A stretch of DNA of 43,331 nt from Streptomyces griseoaurantiacus (GTDB lineage Bacteria; Actinomycetota; Actinomycetes; Streptomycetales; Streptomycetaceae), in the NCBI GenBank assembly GCA_014656015.1, contig BNBP01000061.1, forward strand, positions 1 to 43,331, in the 5' to 3' direction. Positions 15,895-23,549 of this stretch are shown one piece after another. The translations under genes and the position numbers were made by a program. Under the pieces are notes generated by a model. It was not told the DNA's origin. It searched no databases and saw only the letters and a program-made list of their open reading frames with translations. The first letter of the stretch is position 1, and each line of letters starts with the position of its first letter.

Positions 15895-16308
15895 TCAGGT
15901 GGAGGCGACCACCCACGCGTAGTCGCCGAAGCCCCGCACCGACCCGGCCGGAATCTCGCCCAGGTCCGTCAGCAGCTTCTCCAGACGGCCGTCCTCCGCG
16001 TCGAAGGCGAGGTCGGTCGCCGTCCCGCGCTCCTCCCCGTCCTCCGAGAGCACCCGCAGGCCCATGACCTTCGGCACCGCCTCCTTGCGGATCTCGCCGC
16101 CGGCCGCCGAGCGCACGAGCACCGCGTCGGCCCCCAGCGCGTGCAGGACCTCCCAGGGCAGCACCGTCGTCCGCCGGCCCCGCCCGGAGACCCGCACACC
16201 GGTGATCCGGCCCCGTGCCAGGTCCATCTCGAGCCCCGCGACCGTGCCCAGCTCGGCCGCCTCGCCGAGGGTGACCACCGGCAGTCCCACCGTCCGGGAG
16301 TACAGCAT
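15895..16308 (-). CDS. PRC-barrel domain protein, 137 aa
   Basis: ATG 16308 shares its A with the upstream TGA (TGATG), so translation is coupled. The product contains two PRC-barrel-like halves: LYSRTVGLPVVTLGEAAELG at the start, and KVMGLRVLSEDGEERGTATD in the middle, followed by FDAEDGRLEKLLTDLG. PRC-barrels are small beta-barrels found in RimM and photosynthetic reaction-centre H subunits, and they act as adaptor or scaffold modules. It is the third gene of a coupled operon with a second PRC protein and a 46-aa membrane peptide. The partners are unknown. Confidence 0.75.
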   Translation of the reverse strand: MLYSRTVGLPVVTLGEAAELGTVAGLEMDLARGRITGVRVSGRGRRTTVLPWEVLHALGADAVLVRSAAGGEIRKEAVPKVMGLRVLSEDGEERGTATDLAFDAEDGRLEKLLTDLGEIPAGSVRGFGDYAWVVAST

Positions 16309-16895
16309 CACGGCAGGACCTCCTTCTCGTCGCGCAGCCGGTAGGCCGCCACCTGGTCCGCGAACTCCGCCAGGTCGTCGGCGGTGAAGCGGGTCGCGGC
16401 GGCCGGGATCACCAGGGCGCGTCCGGACACAGCGAGGGTCTCCCCGCGAGGCAGGTACACCTTGCGCCGGCGCCGCCGGGAACCCGGCACCACCGCGTCG
16501 CGTGCGGAGACCAGGAAGCCGGCGACCCGGCCGCTGATCCCGCTCTCGACCACCACGTCCAGCACCACGCCGACCTCCGCCCCGGTGTCCGTGAGGACCC
16601 GGGCGCCCAGCACCCGTCCCCGCGCCGCCTCCTTGCGCGCCACCACCGCGGCCGGCTCGGCGAGCACCTCGCGGCCGCGGATCATCACGGCGTGCGGGCC
16701 CAGCGCGTGCACCGCCGTCCACGGCAGACTCTGCCGCAGCGGTCCCGCGAGCAGGCCACGGCCGCTGAGGGTGAAACCCGTGACCCGTCCGGCCGGGCCG
16801 TCGAAGACCGTGTCCTTCACCTGCGCGACCGCGTCCCCGTCCAGCGTCACCACCGGACGCCCGGAGAGCCGGGCCGCCTCCATCAGCGCGCTCAT
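16308..16895 (-). CDS. PRC-barrel domain protein, 195 aa
   Basis: The product has two PRC-like segments: RLSGRPVVTLDGDAVAQVKD and RVLGARVLTDTGAEVGVVLD. A basic linker (PGSRRRRRKVYLPR) and a helical C-terminus (ADDLAEFADQVAAYRLRDEK) follow. ATG 16895 overlaps the stop of the upstream micro-protein (ATGA) and has AGGTGGGG as its ribosome site inside that gene. The basic patch suggests contact with nucleic acid or acidic lipid, but that is inference. The next PRC gene overlaps its stop. Confidence 0.75.
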   Translation of the reverse strand: MSALMEAARLSGRPVVTLDGDAVAQVKDTVFDGPAGRVTGFTLSGRGLLAGPLRQSLPWTAVHALGPHAVMIRGREVLAEPAAVVARKEAARGRVLGARVLTDTGAEVGVVLDVVVESGISGRVAGFLVSARDAVVPGSRRRRRKVYLPRGETLAVSGRALVIPAAATRFTADDLAEFADQVAAYRLRDEKEVLP

Positions 16896-17032
16896 CGGGC
16901 ACCCCACCTGCCGCCCCCGCGCCGCACCGCGATGACCGTCCCGGACCGTCGGCTCGCCTGCAGCCACAGGACGAGTCCCGACAGCGCCGCCACGGCCACG
17001 ACCACGACGACCAGCCACACCCACCAGCCCAT
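16892..17032 (-). CDS. Single-pass micro membrane protein, 46 aa
   Basis: ATG 17032 follows a good GGAAGGTG site. The product has one strong membrane helix (WLVVVVVAVAALSGLVLWL) and a very basic tail rich in Arg and Gly. Its TGA overlaps the ATG of the first PRC gene. The order membrane peptide - PRC - PRC, with both junctions overlapping, suggests a small membrane-tethered assembly. It diverges from the HATPase gene at 17262. No known family is recognised. Confidence 0.65.
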   Translation of the reverse strand: MGWWVWLVVVVVAVAALSGLVLWLQASRRSGTVIAVRRGGGRWGAR

Positions 17033-17261
17033 CGCGCACCTTCCCCAACCCCGGTCCGGCCCCGCCGACCGGACGCGTCAGTGTCCGTCTGCCCCGCCCC
17101 GGCCCCGGGATGCGCGGCCCGTCCGCCGGGTCGTCCCGGGGCGTGACGCACCCGTCGATTTCGGTGGGACTGCTCGGACGATCGCGGGGTACGAGCACTC
17201 GTGCGGTGCCCGCGGAGGCGGGAGGGCCGCACGCGAACGGCCCGGCGCGAGAGAGAACCGA

Positions 17262-17714
17262 ATGACCCAGTATCCGGACGGAGCGGTGATACCGACTGAC
17301 TTCGACATGCCCGTCGAGCCGCTGCGACGGGCCGCGCACTATTCGGGAGAGCCGGGCTCCGTCGCCGAGGCCAGGTCCTTCGCGGAGCAGTTTGTGCGAC
17401 AGCTCCGCTCCGAATGGTGCGCACCGGTCGACACCCGGGCGGTCGGCGATCTGCTCCTGGTGGTGAGCGAACTCGTCACCAACGCGGACCGGCACAGCCA
17501 TGGTCCGTACATCCTCGAACTGGAGGGCACCGACACCGAGGTGACCGTCGCGGTGTACGACAGCAGCGAGGCCCTGCCCCGCCGCTTCCCCCGGGACCCC
17601 GCACGCGTGGGCAGGCACGGGCTGGAGATCGTGCACGCCGTCGCCGAGCGGGTGACCGCGGAACGCGTTCCGGTGGGGAAGTGCGTCAGAGCCGTCCTCG
17701 CACTGCACCGTTGA
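17262..17714 (+). CDS. ATP-binding anti-sigma-type regulator (HATPase_c_2)
   Basis: The 150-residue product has a long acidic N-terminus, then a SpoIIAB/RsbW-like ATPase: LLVVSELVTNADRHSHGPY (N box), VTVAVYDSSEALPRR (G1), and VGRHGLEIVHAVAE (G2). It probably captures a sigma factor or an anti-anti-sigma protein. It is followed by a receiver-SpoIIE phosphatase and a CheY-like regulator in the same direction, a partner-switching set. ATG 17262 is chosen; the upstream frame is antisense to the PRC operon. Confidence 0.85.
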   Translation: MTQYPDGAVIPTDFDMPVEPLRRAAHYSGEPGSVAEARSFAEQFVRQLRSEWCAPVDTRAVGDLLLVVSELVTNADRHSHGPYILELEGTDTEVTVAVYDSSEALPRRFPRDPARVGRHGLEIVHAVAERVTAERVPVGKCVRAVLALHR

Positions 17715-17792
17715 ACTGACGATGTGACCAGTATGCTCACGCCATCGACACGAGATGTCGGCACAGGACGTCGGCCTTCCGAGGGAGTGAGC

Positions 17793-19031
17793 GTGGCGGA
17801 ACGTCCGCTGCCGCACGGCGGGTTGCGGGTGGACACCGCGGATCCCGGCTGGGTCCTGGACCCCGCGGCCGCCCTGCTGCTGGTCGAGGACGATGCCGGG
17901 GACGCCCTGCTCGTCCGCGAGACACTCACCGACAGCGGACTGTCGATGGACGTCACCTGGCGCAAGACCCTCGCCGAGGCCCGGCTGTTCCTCGCGCGGC
18001 CCGGCGCGTCCTCCGTCTGCGTCCTGCTCGACCTGCACCTGCCGGACACACAGGGCCTGGACGCCGTACGGCAGGTGCGTGAGGAACGGCCGGACGCCGC
18101 CGTCGTGGTGCTCACCGGACTCGCCGAGAAGGAGGCCGGGCTCGCCGCGGTCGCCGCGGGCGCGCAGGACTTCCTCGCCAAGGACGGCCTCGACCCGGAA
18201 GCCCTCGGCCGCGCCGTCCGCTACGCCCTCCAGCGCAAGCAGGTCGAGCGCTCCGCCGCCGAGGTCCAGGCGGCCCGGCTGCTGGCCCGTGAGAACGCCC
18301 GGCTGGAACGCGGGCTGCTGCCCGTCCCGCTGCTCCGCTCCCAAGGACTGCGCGTCTTCTCCCGCTACCGTCCGGGCCGCGACCACGCGCTGCTGGGCGG
18401 GGACTTCTTCGACGTCGTGGAGACCACCGACGGCACCCTGCACGCCGTCATCGGCGACGTCTCCGGGCACGGCGCCGCCGAGGCCGCCCTCGGGGTGTGC
18501 CTGCGCGTGGCCTGGCGGGCCGCCGTCCTCACCGGCTGCGTCGGCCTCGCGCTGGTCCGGCTGCTGGAGGAGATCCTGCGCGCCGAACGCGGCGAGGAGT
18601 ACCTCTTCGCCACCGTGACTCTGCTGCGGCTCGACCCCGACCGCGGTCGGCTGCACACCATCCGCGCGGGCCACCCCGGGCTGCTGGTCCGCACCGGGCT
18701 CGGCACGGAGCTCTACGAACCCGATCCGGGCCCCGCGCTCGGAGTGGTCCCCGGGCACGACCACTGGCCCGAGGCGGTGCGCCCCGCCGCGGACATCGAG
18801 GCGGTGACCGTGTTCACCGACGGTCTCTTCGAGGGCGTCGTCGCCCCCGGCCGGCGGCTCGGCGAGGACGGGCTGCTGGAGGTGGCACGCGCGCACACGG
18901 AACTCCGCGGCCAGGCCCTCGTGGACGCCCTCGTCGAGGAGGTCGCATCCCGTACTGTCGAGTACGGCGGCCTCGCGGACGACGTGGCCGTCCTGCACTT
19001 GGCGACACGCACCGAAGGAGTACCTCCGTGA
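17793..19031 (+). CDS. Response regulator receiver fused to SpoIIE-type PP2C phosphatase
   Basis: Numbered from GTG 17793, residues ~25-145 are a CheY-like receiver (VEDD 31-34, phosphoacceptor D80 in VLLDLHLP, T108, K130). A coiled linker (ERSAAEVQAARLLARENARL) leads to a SpoIIE/RsbU PP2C domain with GGDFFD (D204), GDVSGHG (D222), FTDGLFEG and LADDVAVL. It should dephosphorylate an anti-anti-sigma protein when its receiver is activated. GTG 17793 has GAGGGAG ahead of it; GTG 17724 is an alternative. The stop overlaps the next GTG. Confidence 0.9.
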   Translation: MAERPLPHGGLRVDTADPGWVLDPAAALLLVEDDAGDALLVRETLTDSGLSMDVTWRKTLAEARLFLARPGASSVCVLLDLHLPDTQGLDAVRQVREERPDAAVVVLTGLAEKEAGLAAVAAGAQDFLAKDGLDPEALGRAVRYALQRKQVERSAAEVQAARLLARENARLERGLLPVPLLRSQGLRVFSRYRPGRDHALLGGDFFDVVETTDGTLHAVIGDVSGHGAAEAALGVCLRVAWRAAVLTGCVGLALVRLLEEILRAERGEEYLFATVTLLRLDPDRGRLHTIRAGHPGLLVRTGLGTELYEPDPGPALGVVPGHDHWPEAVRPAADIEAVTVFTDGLFEGVVAPGRRLGEDGLLEVARAHTELRGQALVDALVEEVASRTVEYGGLADDVAVLHLATRTEGVPP

Positions 19032-19468
19032 CCGCACCCGTCGAGCCCATCCAGGTCCTGCTCGTCGAGGACGACCCCGGGGACGAGCTGATGACCCGCG
19101 AGGCCTTCGAGGACAACAAGATCAGCAACACGCTGCACGTGGTCCGGGACGGCCAGGAGGCCCTCGACTTCCTCTACCGGTCCGGCTCCTACGCCGACGC
19201 CCCCCGCCCCGACCTCATCCTGCTCGACCTCAACCTGCCCAAGTACGACGGCCGGCAGGTGCTCCAGCGGATCAAGTCCGACGAGGAACTCGCGCACATC
19301 CCCGTGGTGGTCCTCACCACCTCCTCCGCCGAGGAGGACATCCTGCGCAGCTACCGGCTGCACGCCAACGCCTACGTCACCAAGCCGGTCGACCTCAATC
19401 AGTTCATCGCCGCCGTGCGGCAGATCGACGAGTTCTTCGTGTCGGTGGTCAAGCTGCCGCGCACCTGA
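19028..19468 (+). CDS. CheY-like single-domain response regulator (Rcp1 type)
   Basis: The 146-residue product is a lone receiver domain. The acidic pair is at VEDDPGDEL (E14-D16), the phosphoacceptor is D67 in ILLDLNLP, the switch Thr is T97, and K119 is in YVTKPVDL. The insert between strands and the PDLILLDLNLPKYDGRQVL pattern resemble phytochrome-associated Rcp1-type regulators, which receive phosphate from hybrid histidine kinases. GTG 19028 overlaps the phosphatase stop (GTGA), so the two are translationally coupled. No histidine kinase is in the window, so the donor lies elsewhere. Confidence 0.9.
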   Translation: MTAPVEPIQVLLVEDDPGDELMTREAFEDNKISNTLHVVRDGQEALDFLYRSGSYADAPRPDLILLDLNLPKYDGRQVLQRIKSDEELAHIPVVVLTTSSAEEDILRSYRLHANAYVTKPVDLNQFIAAVRQIDEFFVSVVKLPRT

Positions 19469-19536
19469 CGGAGCTCCGCCGATGAGTTTCCGGCGGCGGT
19501 GCGGTCCACCCCTCCACACGACGAAGGGAACGCACC

Positions 19537-20142
19537 ATGCGCAGGATCATCGTTTGCACCTTCCTCACCCTGGACGGCGTCATGCAGGCGCCCGGCGGCC
19601 CGGACGAGGACCCCGAGAGCGGCTTCGCACACGGGGGCTGGCAGAAGCCGACCGACGACGAGGAGGTCGGCGCGGCCGTCGCCGGCTGGTACGAGGACTT
19701 CGAGGCGATGCTGCTCGGCCGCAAGACGTACGACATCTTCGCCTCGTACTGGCCCGGCGCCGACCCCGCCAACCCGTTCACCGCCCGGATGAACGACATG
19801 CCCAAGTACGTGGCCTCCCGGACGCTGACGTCCCTCGACTGGCAGAACTCCACGCTGCTCCGGGGCGACACCGTCGAGGCCGTACGCGCGCTCAAGGCGT
19901 CCCAGGGCGGCGACATCAGCGTCGTCGGCAGCGGCGACCTCGCCCAGACCCTGATGCGCCACGGCCTCGTCGACGAGTACCGGCTGACCGTCCACCCGGT
20001 GATCCTCGGCACCGGCAAGCGGCTCTTCGCCGACGGGGCGATCCCCACCGCGCTGGAGCCGGTCGCCGTCACGGCGACGAAGGGCGGCACCGTCGTCTGC
20101 GTCTACCGGCCCACGGGCGCCCCCACCTACGACAGCTACTGA
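19537..20142 (+). CDS. Dihydrofolate reductase-family protein (RibD C-terminal-like)
   Basis: The 201-residue product has a DHFR/RibD_C fold: FLTLDGVMQAPGGPDEDP, AMLLGRKTYDIFASYWPG, DISVVGSGDLAQTLMRHGLV and LGTGKRLFADG. Such proteins use NADPH to reduce unknown substrates and are not the essential folate DHFR. The ATG at 19537 follows GAAGGGAACG. It is 68 bases after the response regulator and is followed by a strong hairpin that also ends the sigma-factor gene on the other strand. Confidence 0.88.
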   Translation: MRRIIVCTFLTLDGVMQAPGGPDEDPESGFAHGGWQKPTDDEEVGAAVAGWYEDFEAMLLGRKTYDIFASYWPGADPANPFTARMNDMPKYVASRTLTSLDWQNSTLLRGDTVEAVRALKASQGGDISVVGSGDLAQTLMRHGLVDEYRLTVHPVILGTGKRLFADGAIPTALEPVAVTATKGGTVVCVYRPTGAPTYDSY

Positions 20143-20230
20143 GACGGCCGGATCGCCCGGTCACCGGCGGACGGGGGTCGACGGTGGCCGCGCTCGGAAC
20201 GCCGAGCACGGCGGGAACGGCGGGAACGCG

Positions 20231-20272
20231 AACGGTGCCGGCCCCTCCTCGAAGCGAGGGGCCGACACCGTT
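20231..20272. terminator. Bidirectional terminator
   Basis: A 17-bp stem with one mismatch (20231-20247 with 20256-20272) and an 8-nt loop lies between the convergent DHFR-like and sigma-factor genes. Confidence 0.85.
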
Positions 20273-20299
20273 GAAGTGTTCCGGGGGATGCGGACGCCG

Positions 20300-21190
20300 T
20301 CAGCGGGTGGACTCGACCCGGTCCACGTCGGCCAGCATGCCGGTGCGGAGCTGCTCGATGATCCGCTTGATCAGCCGCGAGACGTGCATCTGCGAGCAGC
20401 CGAGCTGCGCGCCGATGTCGGCCTGCGTGGCCTCCTCGACGAAGCGCATGTGGATGATCCGGCGGTCGCGCTCGCTGAGCTCGGCGACCAGCGGGGCCAG
20501 CGTGTGGAAGTCCTCGACGAGGCCCATCGCCTCGTCCTCCGCGCCGATGAAGTCCGACAGCACGGCCTCGCCGTCCTGGTCCTCACCGGAGAGGGCGGCG
20601 TCCAGCGAGGAGGAGTTGTAGCCGTTGGCCGCGATCTGCGCCTCGACGACGTCCTTCTCGGGCAGGTTCATCAGCGTGGCCAGCTCGGCCACCGTCGGGT
20701 CGCGGTCCAGGCGGCTGGACAGCTCCTCGCGCGCCTTGGCCAGCTCCACGCGCAGCTCCTGGAGCCGGCGCGGCACGTGCACCGCCCACGTGGTGTCGCG
20801 GAAGAAACGCTTGATCTCGCCCACGATGTAGGGGAGCGCGAAGGAGGTGAACTCCACCTCGCGGGAGATCTCGAACCGGTCGATCGCCTTGATCAGGCCG
20901 ATCATGCCGACCTGGACGATGTCCTCCATGTCGTCACCGCGATTGCGGAAGCGCCCCGCCGCGAACCGCACGAGCGACATGTTCATCTCGATCAGCGTGT
21001 TGCGCGCGTACTGGTACTCGTGCGTGCCCTCCTCCAGCACGCTGAGGCGCTGGAAGAACTGGCGGGACAGCTCCCGTGCGTCACGGGGGGCCACCGTACG
21101 CGGGTCCACGACGGTGGGCAGCGGGTCCTCACCAGTAGCGGTGCCGGTCGTGCTCTCGGCGACCGTCGTCCGGCTCATGGTGGTTTCCAT
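20300..21190 (-). CDS. sigL: SigB/SigF/SigG-type RNA polymerase sigma factor (SigL-like)
   Basis: The 296-residue product has sigma regions 2 (NMSLVRFAAGRFRNRGDDME; QVGMIGLIKAIDRF), 3 (VPRRLQELRVELAKAREELS) and 4 (LSERDRRIIHMRFVEEATQA; GCSQMHVSRLIKRI). This is the stress/development group controlled by anti-sigma ATPases. ATG 21190 follows GGGAGAGG at ideal spacing. The symbol rests on synteny as I remember it (sigL beside popR and clpP in S. coelicolor), so treat it as provisional. The neighbouring HATPase and SpoIIE genes are plausible partners. The ~280-base upstream gap to popR contains no gene; I see no convincing SigB-type promoter in it. Confidence 0.85.
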   Translation of the reverse strand: METTMSRTTVAESTTGTATGEDPLPTVVDPRTVAPRDARELSRQFFQRLSVLEEGTHEYQYARNTLIEMNMSLVRFAAGRFRNRGDDMEDIVQVGMIGLIKAIDRFEISREVEFTSFALPYIVGEIKRFFRDTTWAVHVPRRLQELRVELAKAREELSSRLDRDPTVAELATLMNLPEKDVVEAQIAANGYNSSSLDAALSGEDQDGEAVLSDFIGAEDEAMGLVEDFHTLAPLVAELSERDRRIIHMRFVEEATQADIGAQLGCSQMHVSRLIKRIIEQLRTGMLADVDRVESTR

Positions 21191-21460
21191 TACTACCTCT
21201 CCCACGGAACTCAACTCTTCAGCTCTGATCGGGCGTGTCCAAAGCGTCGTGTCCCGCAGTTACCCGGGTTGCCGCCTTGCATGTCACCCACTTCGAAAAA
21301 ATTTCTCGTGCGTTCCCTCCTGCCCGGCCCACTGTACGCAGCATGGGTCGAAAAGGTCCCATCCGGGTCGATCCGGCTGGATCCGCCCGCCCCGGACCTC
21401 CTCACCGGGGACTTCTCGCAGGGCGGAACGCCGCCGTCTTCCCCCGCGGCGGCGCGTCCC

Positions 21461-21466
21461 TAGGCT
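21461..21466 (+). promoter_or_regulatory. Possible -10 element of a leaderless popR transcript
   Basis: TAGGCT lies 6 bases upstream of the ATG at 21473. No proper ribosome site fits before that ATG, so transcription may begin at or next to the start codon. Confidence 0.4.
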
Positions 21467-21472
21467 GGGGTG

Positions 21473-21892
21473 ATGCAGCCCAACGCGCCCCGCGCCTCCC
21501 GCCAGGTCCGTGTCGTCCCCCTCCGCCGGGTCTCCGGGCCCGTCGCCCCGGCCCGCACCCCGGACCCGGCGGGGGCGCCCGCCGTCCGTGAGCCGCTGTG
21601 GCGGGATCTCGTCGGCGAGGTGCTGCGGCGCGAGCGCCTCGCCCAGGACCGCACGCTCAAGGACGTGGCCGAGGCGGCCCGCATCTCGATGCCGTACCTG
21701 TCCGAGCTGGAGCGCGGCCGCAAGGAGGCCTCCTCCGAGGTCCTCGCGGCGGCCGCCCGGGCCCTCGGCCTCGGCCTCGGCGACCTCCTCTCCCGGACCC
21801 GGGACGAACTGCTGCGGTACTCCCGGCCCCGCCCCACCGGCCGGAACGCGGGCCCGACCGCCTCGCACGACGGCCTCTGCCTGGCCGCCTGA
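21473..21892 (+). CDS. popR: PopR-like activator of the clpP3-clpP4 operon
   Basis: The 139-residue product has a disordered N-terminus and an XRE helix-turn-helix (LKDVAEAARISMPYLSELER). Its C-terminus ends in LCLAA. In S. lividans, PopR activates the clpP3 clpP4 operon and is itself degraded by ClpP1/ClpP2 through its C-terminal alanines (established work, from memory). The C-terminal Ala-Ala and the adjacent convergent clpP pair fit that role well. When ClpP1P2 is limiting, PopR would accumulate and switch on the operon. The -10-like TAGGCT just upstream suggests a leaderless mRNA. Confidence 0.85.
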   Translation: MQPNAPRASRQVRVVPLRRVSGPVAPARTPDPAGAPAVREPLWRDLVGEVLRRERLAQDRTLKDVAEAARISMPYLSELERGRKEASSEVLAAAARALGLGLGDLLSRTRDELLRYSRPRPTGRNAGPTASHDGLCLAA

Positions 21893-21897
21893 GCAGG

Positions 21898-21946
21898 CAC
21901 GGCGCCGCCCCCGTCCGCGGCGGATGCGGACGGGGGCGGCGCCGTG
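21898..21946. terminator. Very strong bidirectional terminator
   Basis: A perfect 21-bp stem (21898-21918 with 21926-21946) and a 7-nt loop separate popR from the convergent clpP operon. Confidence 0.9.
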
Positions 21947-21964
21947 TGTCCTCCCGGGCGTGCG

Positions 21965-22573
21965 TCAGACGGGCAGGAGCCTGCGGCTGAGCACCTCGTC
22001 GGCCAGCCCGTAGGCGACGGCCTCCTCGGCGGTGAAGACCTTGTCCCGGTCCATGTCCGCCCGCAGCGTCGCCACGTCGTGCGGGGTGTGCCGGGAGAGC
22101 ACCTCCTCCACCTGGGCACGGATCCGCACCATCTCCTTGGCCCGCAGGGCGAGGTCCGAGACCGTGCCCTGCGCTCCACCCGCGGCCGGCTGCCCGAGCA
22201 GCACCCGCGCGTGTTCGAGGACGAAGCGCCGCCCCGGGTCGCCGCCCGCCAGCAGTACCGCGGCCGTCGAGGCCGCCTGACCGACGCAGAACGTGGAGAT
22301 CGGCGCCCGCACGAACGTCATCGTGTCGTAGATCGCCATGAGAGAGGTGAAGGAGCCGCCGGGGGAGTTGAGGTAGATCGAGATCTCCTGCTCCGGGTTG
22401 GCGGACTCCAGGTGCAGGAGCTGGGCGATCACCACGTTGGCGACCCCGTCGTCGATCTCCGTGCCCAGGAAGACGATGCGCTCGCTGAGCAGCCGGCTGA
22501 AGACGTCGTAGGACCGCTCGCCCTGCGCGGTCCGCTCGACGACGTACGGCACCGTGTACGAACCCATGGTCAC
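21965..22573 (-). CDS. clpP4: ClpP-family subunit lacking the catalytic histidine (ClpP4-like)
   Basis: The 202-residue product has a complete ClpP fold. The serine is present (S102 in VGQAASTAAVLLAGG), as are SIYLNSPGGS and the Asp region (DMDRDKVFTAEEA). At the position of the catalytic histidine, where ClpP proteins normally have HQP, this protein has GQP (G127 in ARVLLGQPAAGGAQG). It is therefore expected to be inactive or to act only as a structural partner of the other subunit. GTG 22573 overlaps the upstream stop (GTGA); ATG 22567 is an alternative. It is the second gene of the PopR-controlled operon. Confidence 0.88.
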   Translation of the reverse strand: MTMGSYTVPYVVERTAQGERSYDVFSRLLSERIVFLGTEIDDGVANVVIAQLLHLESANPEQEISIYLNSPGGSFTSLMAIYDTMTFVRAPISTFCVGQAASTAAVLLAGGDPGRRFVLEHARVLLGQPAAGGAQGTVSDLALRAKEMVRIRAQVEEVLSRHTPHDVATLRADMDRDKVFTAEEAVAYGLADEVLSRRLLPV

Positions 22574-23208
22574 AGTCCCGTCCGTCGGCGTGAGGCGGCC
22601 GGGCGGACGTCGGCGAGCGACTCCACCACCCGGTCCACGATTCCGTAGTCCCTGGCCTGCTCGGCGGTGAACCAGCGGTCCCGGTCACCGTCGCGGGAGA
22701 TCGTCTCCTCGCTCTGCCCGGTGTGCTCGGCGGTGATCCGCTCGATGGCCTTCTTGGTGAACGCCAGGTTCTCCGCCTGGATCTCGATGTCCGCGGTGGT
22801 CCCGCCGATGCCGGCCGAGGGCTGGTGCATCATGATCCGCGCGTTCGGCAGCGCCAGCCGCTTGCCGGGCGCGCCGACGGTCAGCAGGAACTGCCCCATG
22901 CTGGCCGCGAAGCCCATCACCAGCGTCGAGACGTCGTTGGGGATCAGCCGCATGGTGTCGTAGATGGCCAGCCCGGCCGTGACGGAGCCGCCCGGACTGT
23001 TGATGTACAGCCCGATGTCGGTGCGCGGGTCCTCCGCGGACAGCAGCAGGAGCTGCGCACAGATCCGGTTGGCGGAGACCTCGTCGACCTGGGTCCCGAG
23101 GAAGACGATCCGCTGGTTGAGGAGCTGCGCGGCGAGCTGGTCGTCGAAGCGGCTCGGCGGGGTGTCGCCCTCCGCGGCGCGGGGGGCGAGCGTGAGCGGT
23201 GGGGCCAT
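22570..23208 (-). CDS. clpP3: ATP-dependent Clp protease proteolytic subunit (ClpP3-like)
   Basis: The 212-residue product has an intact triad: S103 in MGFAASMGQFLL, H128 in ARIMMHQPSAG, and D177 in GDRDRWFTAEQA. The substrate groove motifs LYINSPGGSVTAGLAIYDTM and the head strand are normal. It should assemble with the second subunit and work with ClpX/ClpC ATPases. ATG 23208 has AGGAGG at good spacing. It is first in the operon, 143 bases downstream of two PopR-type boxes. A 14-bp tandem duplication lies in its leader. Confidence 0.92.
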   Translation of the reverse strand: MAPPLTLAPRAAEGDTPPSRFDDQLAAQLLNQRIVFLGTQVDEVSANRICAQLLLLSAEDPRTDIGLYINSPGGSVTAGLAIYDTMRLIPNDVSTLVMGFAASMGQFLLTVGAPGKRLALPNARIMMHQPSAGIGGTTADIEIQAENLAFTKKAIERITAEHTGQSEETISRDGDRDRWFTAEQARDYGIVDRVVESLADVRPAASRRRTGL

Positions 23209-23256
23209 GGTTCCTCCTGGGGACGACCGGTGCGCGTGCCCGGTCCGCGGGTTCTC

Positions 23257-23284
23257 CGACGTGCGTCCTTCGACGTGCGTCCTT
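23257..23284. repeat. 14-bp tandem duplication in the clpP3 leader
   Basis: CGACGTGCGTCCTT occurs twice back to back, between the PopR boxes and the clpP3 start. It may be replication slippage or part of the 5' untranslated region. Confidence 0.8.
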
Positions 23285-23350
23285 CGCGTGCACTGCCGTT
23301 GCCGGCACTGCCTTCACTGTCGGCCGCGCGGGGCCCTCGCAGTCGCTTTC

Positions 23351-23380
23351 TCGGCCCTCGGCAGATTCGCCACGGGCAGA
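23351..23380 (-). promoter_or_regulatory. Two adjacent PopR-type boxes upstream of clpP3
   Basis: TCGGCC-CTC-GGCAGA (23351-23365) and TTCGCC-ACG-GGCAGA (23366-23380) are contiguous 15-bp elements. The PopR operator reported for S. lividans is TCTGCC-N3-GGCAGA as I recall it. The boxes match it at 11/12 and 10/12 positions respectively. Confidence 0.6.
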
Positions 23381-23549
23381 GCCCGACCTCCGGCCGGATC
23401 CGCCCGGCGGGCCACCGATGAGTTTCCGGACCAGGATCGGTCGTAGGGGGTGACGGTCCTCCACGCGACGACGGCGACAGCGACGGCGGGTGGGGACGAG
23501 GCGGAAGACGAGCGCACCCGAGGAGGGTGCCGGAACCGAGGAGAGACCG

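Noticed and set aside
14516..15922. Long plus-strand open frame (468 codons) opposite the streptophobe gene
   Set aside because: Composition is Glu/Gly/Arg-rich with no domain, and it is the antisense shadow of a hydrophobic gene continued through the minisatellite.
16308..19037. 909-codon minus-strand open frame
   Set aside because: Only the last 195 codons (PRC protein) are protein-like; the rest is antisense to the HATPase, SpoIIE and regulator genes.
21230..21300. SigB-type promoter (GNNT-N14-16-GGGTAY) for the sigma-factor gene
   Set aside because: A GGGTAA is present on the minus strand, but no GNNT occurs at the required distance.
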